A stretch of 7,623 nt of DNA from Planctomycetota bacterium (GTDB lineage Bacteria; Planctomycetota; Phycisphaerae; UBA1845): NCBI GenBank assembly GCA_022563615.1, contig JADFMZ010000144.1, positions 1 to 7,623 on the forward strand, read 5' to 3'. The notes below the pieces were generated by a model. The model made no database searches. It saw nothing but the letters and a program-made list of their open reading frames with translations, and was not told the origin of the DNA. Shown here piece by piece: positions 7,382 through 7,623 of the stretch (its first letter is position 1; every line of letters starts with the position of its first letter). The position numbers were made by a program, and so were the translations under genes.

Positions 7382-7623
7382 TCACAGCGGGCTCCACTCG
7401 GACGCAAGATGGCGCGGGACGAAACACCGTGCTAAGATATCGCCCGGAGCATCGGTTACAAGTACCTTGATAGTGCCTGTGGATGGCCCAGGGATTGGCG
7501 GTTGTGTCGTTGGGCTAGGCGTTGGTGCAGGCATTGGCGGTTGTGTCGTTGGGCTAGGCGTTGGTGCAGGCATTGGCGGTTGTGTCGTTGGGCTAGGCGT
7601 TGGTGCAGTGATTGGTGCCGCTG
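7382..7623 (-). CDS. 3' end of Pro/Thr-rich repeat protein with DUF4382-like stub; truncated by window edge, possibly a broken gene
   Basis: The frame is open to the right edge of the window, so the N-terminus is missing; the ATG at 7573 is an internal Met of the repeat. The visible part has three copies of a 13-residue unit (MPAPTPSPTTQPP; the first reads ITAPTPSPTTQPP), then IPGPSTG, then TIKVLVTDAPGD. The last resembles the first beta strand of DUF4382 domains, which are found in bacterial lipoproteins and begin GT-x-VLLTDAP. After that the frame runs 18 residues (ILARCFVPRHLASEWSPL) to TGA without further domain resemblance; a full DUF4382 would need over 100 more. A Pro/Thr linker before a domain that stops after one strand suggests truncation by deletion or rearrangement, though a natural C-terminus cannot be excluded. 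The stop is 28 bp before the PEP-CTERM start, on the same strand. Confidence 0.42.
   Translation of the reverse strand, partial: AAPITAPTPSPTTQPPMPAPTPSPTTQPPMPAPTPSPTTQPPIPGPSTGTIKVLVTDAPGDILARCFVPRHLASEWSPL
7434..7461 (-). promoter_or_regulatory. Possible weak promoter for the PEP-CTERM gene
   Basis: On the minus strand TTGTAA (plus 7456-7461) is followed after 16 bp by TATCTT (plus 7434-7439), each 4 of 6 to the sigma70 consensus. It would start transcription about 70 nt before GTG 7353. It lies inside the upstream reading frame, exactly where DUF4382 resemblance is lost. The match is modest and could be chance. Confidence 0.22.
7494..7610. repeat. 39 bp tandem repeat, three copies
   Basis: Units 7494-7532 and 7533-7571 are identical; 7572-7610 differs only in its last two bases (TG for GC). 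The next bases (7611-7623) start like another unit (ATTGG) and then diverge, so the array probably ends near the window edge. The unit is a multiple of three and encodes 13 Pro/Thr-rich residues on the minus strand, so it is a coding linker repeat that can change copy number without shifting frame. Confidence 0.93.

Noticed and set aside
7494..7610. CRISPR array
   Set aside because: The 39 bp units are directly contiguous without spacers and encode an in-frame Pro/Thr repeat.

Overview
The window looks like ordinary chromosomal DNA from a GC-rich Gram-negative bacterium, most likely a planctomycete or close relative. This is inferred from three things: a PEP-CTERM exported protein, a large secreted protein combining DNRLRE-like, FG-GAP and dockerin-like modules, and a RibBA fusion with an unusual RibB motif. 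No rRNA, tRNA, CRISPR array, transposase or phage gene is visible.

Layout. The + strand carries three genes. First is the 3' two-thirds of ribBA (riboflavin biosynthesis), cut by the left edge. Next, after a 250 bp gap with a good sigma70-type promoter, comes an 865-residue secreted FG-GAP/dockerin-like protein (1131-3728). Last, after a 265 bp gap, is a P1B heavy-metal-transporting ATPase without an N-terminal HMA domain (3994-6003). The - strand carries a small PilZ-domain protein (6167-6541, convergent with the ATPase), a PEP-CTERM protein (6724-7353), and at the right edge the 3' end of a reading frame made of a Pro/Thr-rich 13-residue tandem repeat (39 bp unit) followed by what looks like only the first strand of a DUF4382 domain.

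How the genes relate. There is no clear pathway or operon linking them. RibBA supplies both riboflavin precursors. The ATPase exports a metal ion. PilZ proteins read c-di-GMP. The FG-GAP, PEP-CTERM and DUF4382-like products are probably envelope or extracellular proteins, a common accessory load in planctomycetes. I found no convincing new multi-gene system. The points most worth a second look are: Gln in place of the catalytic metal-binding His of RibB; an ATPase whose transmembrane specificity residues differ from the usual Zn and Co types; a dockerin-like double Ca-binding loop with a Cys cluster set inside an FG-GAP propeller; and the repeat plus truncated DUF4382-like end next to the PEP-CTERM gene.
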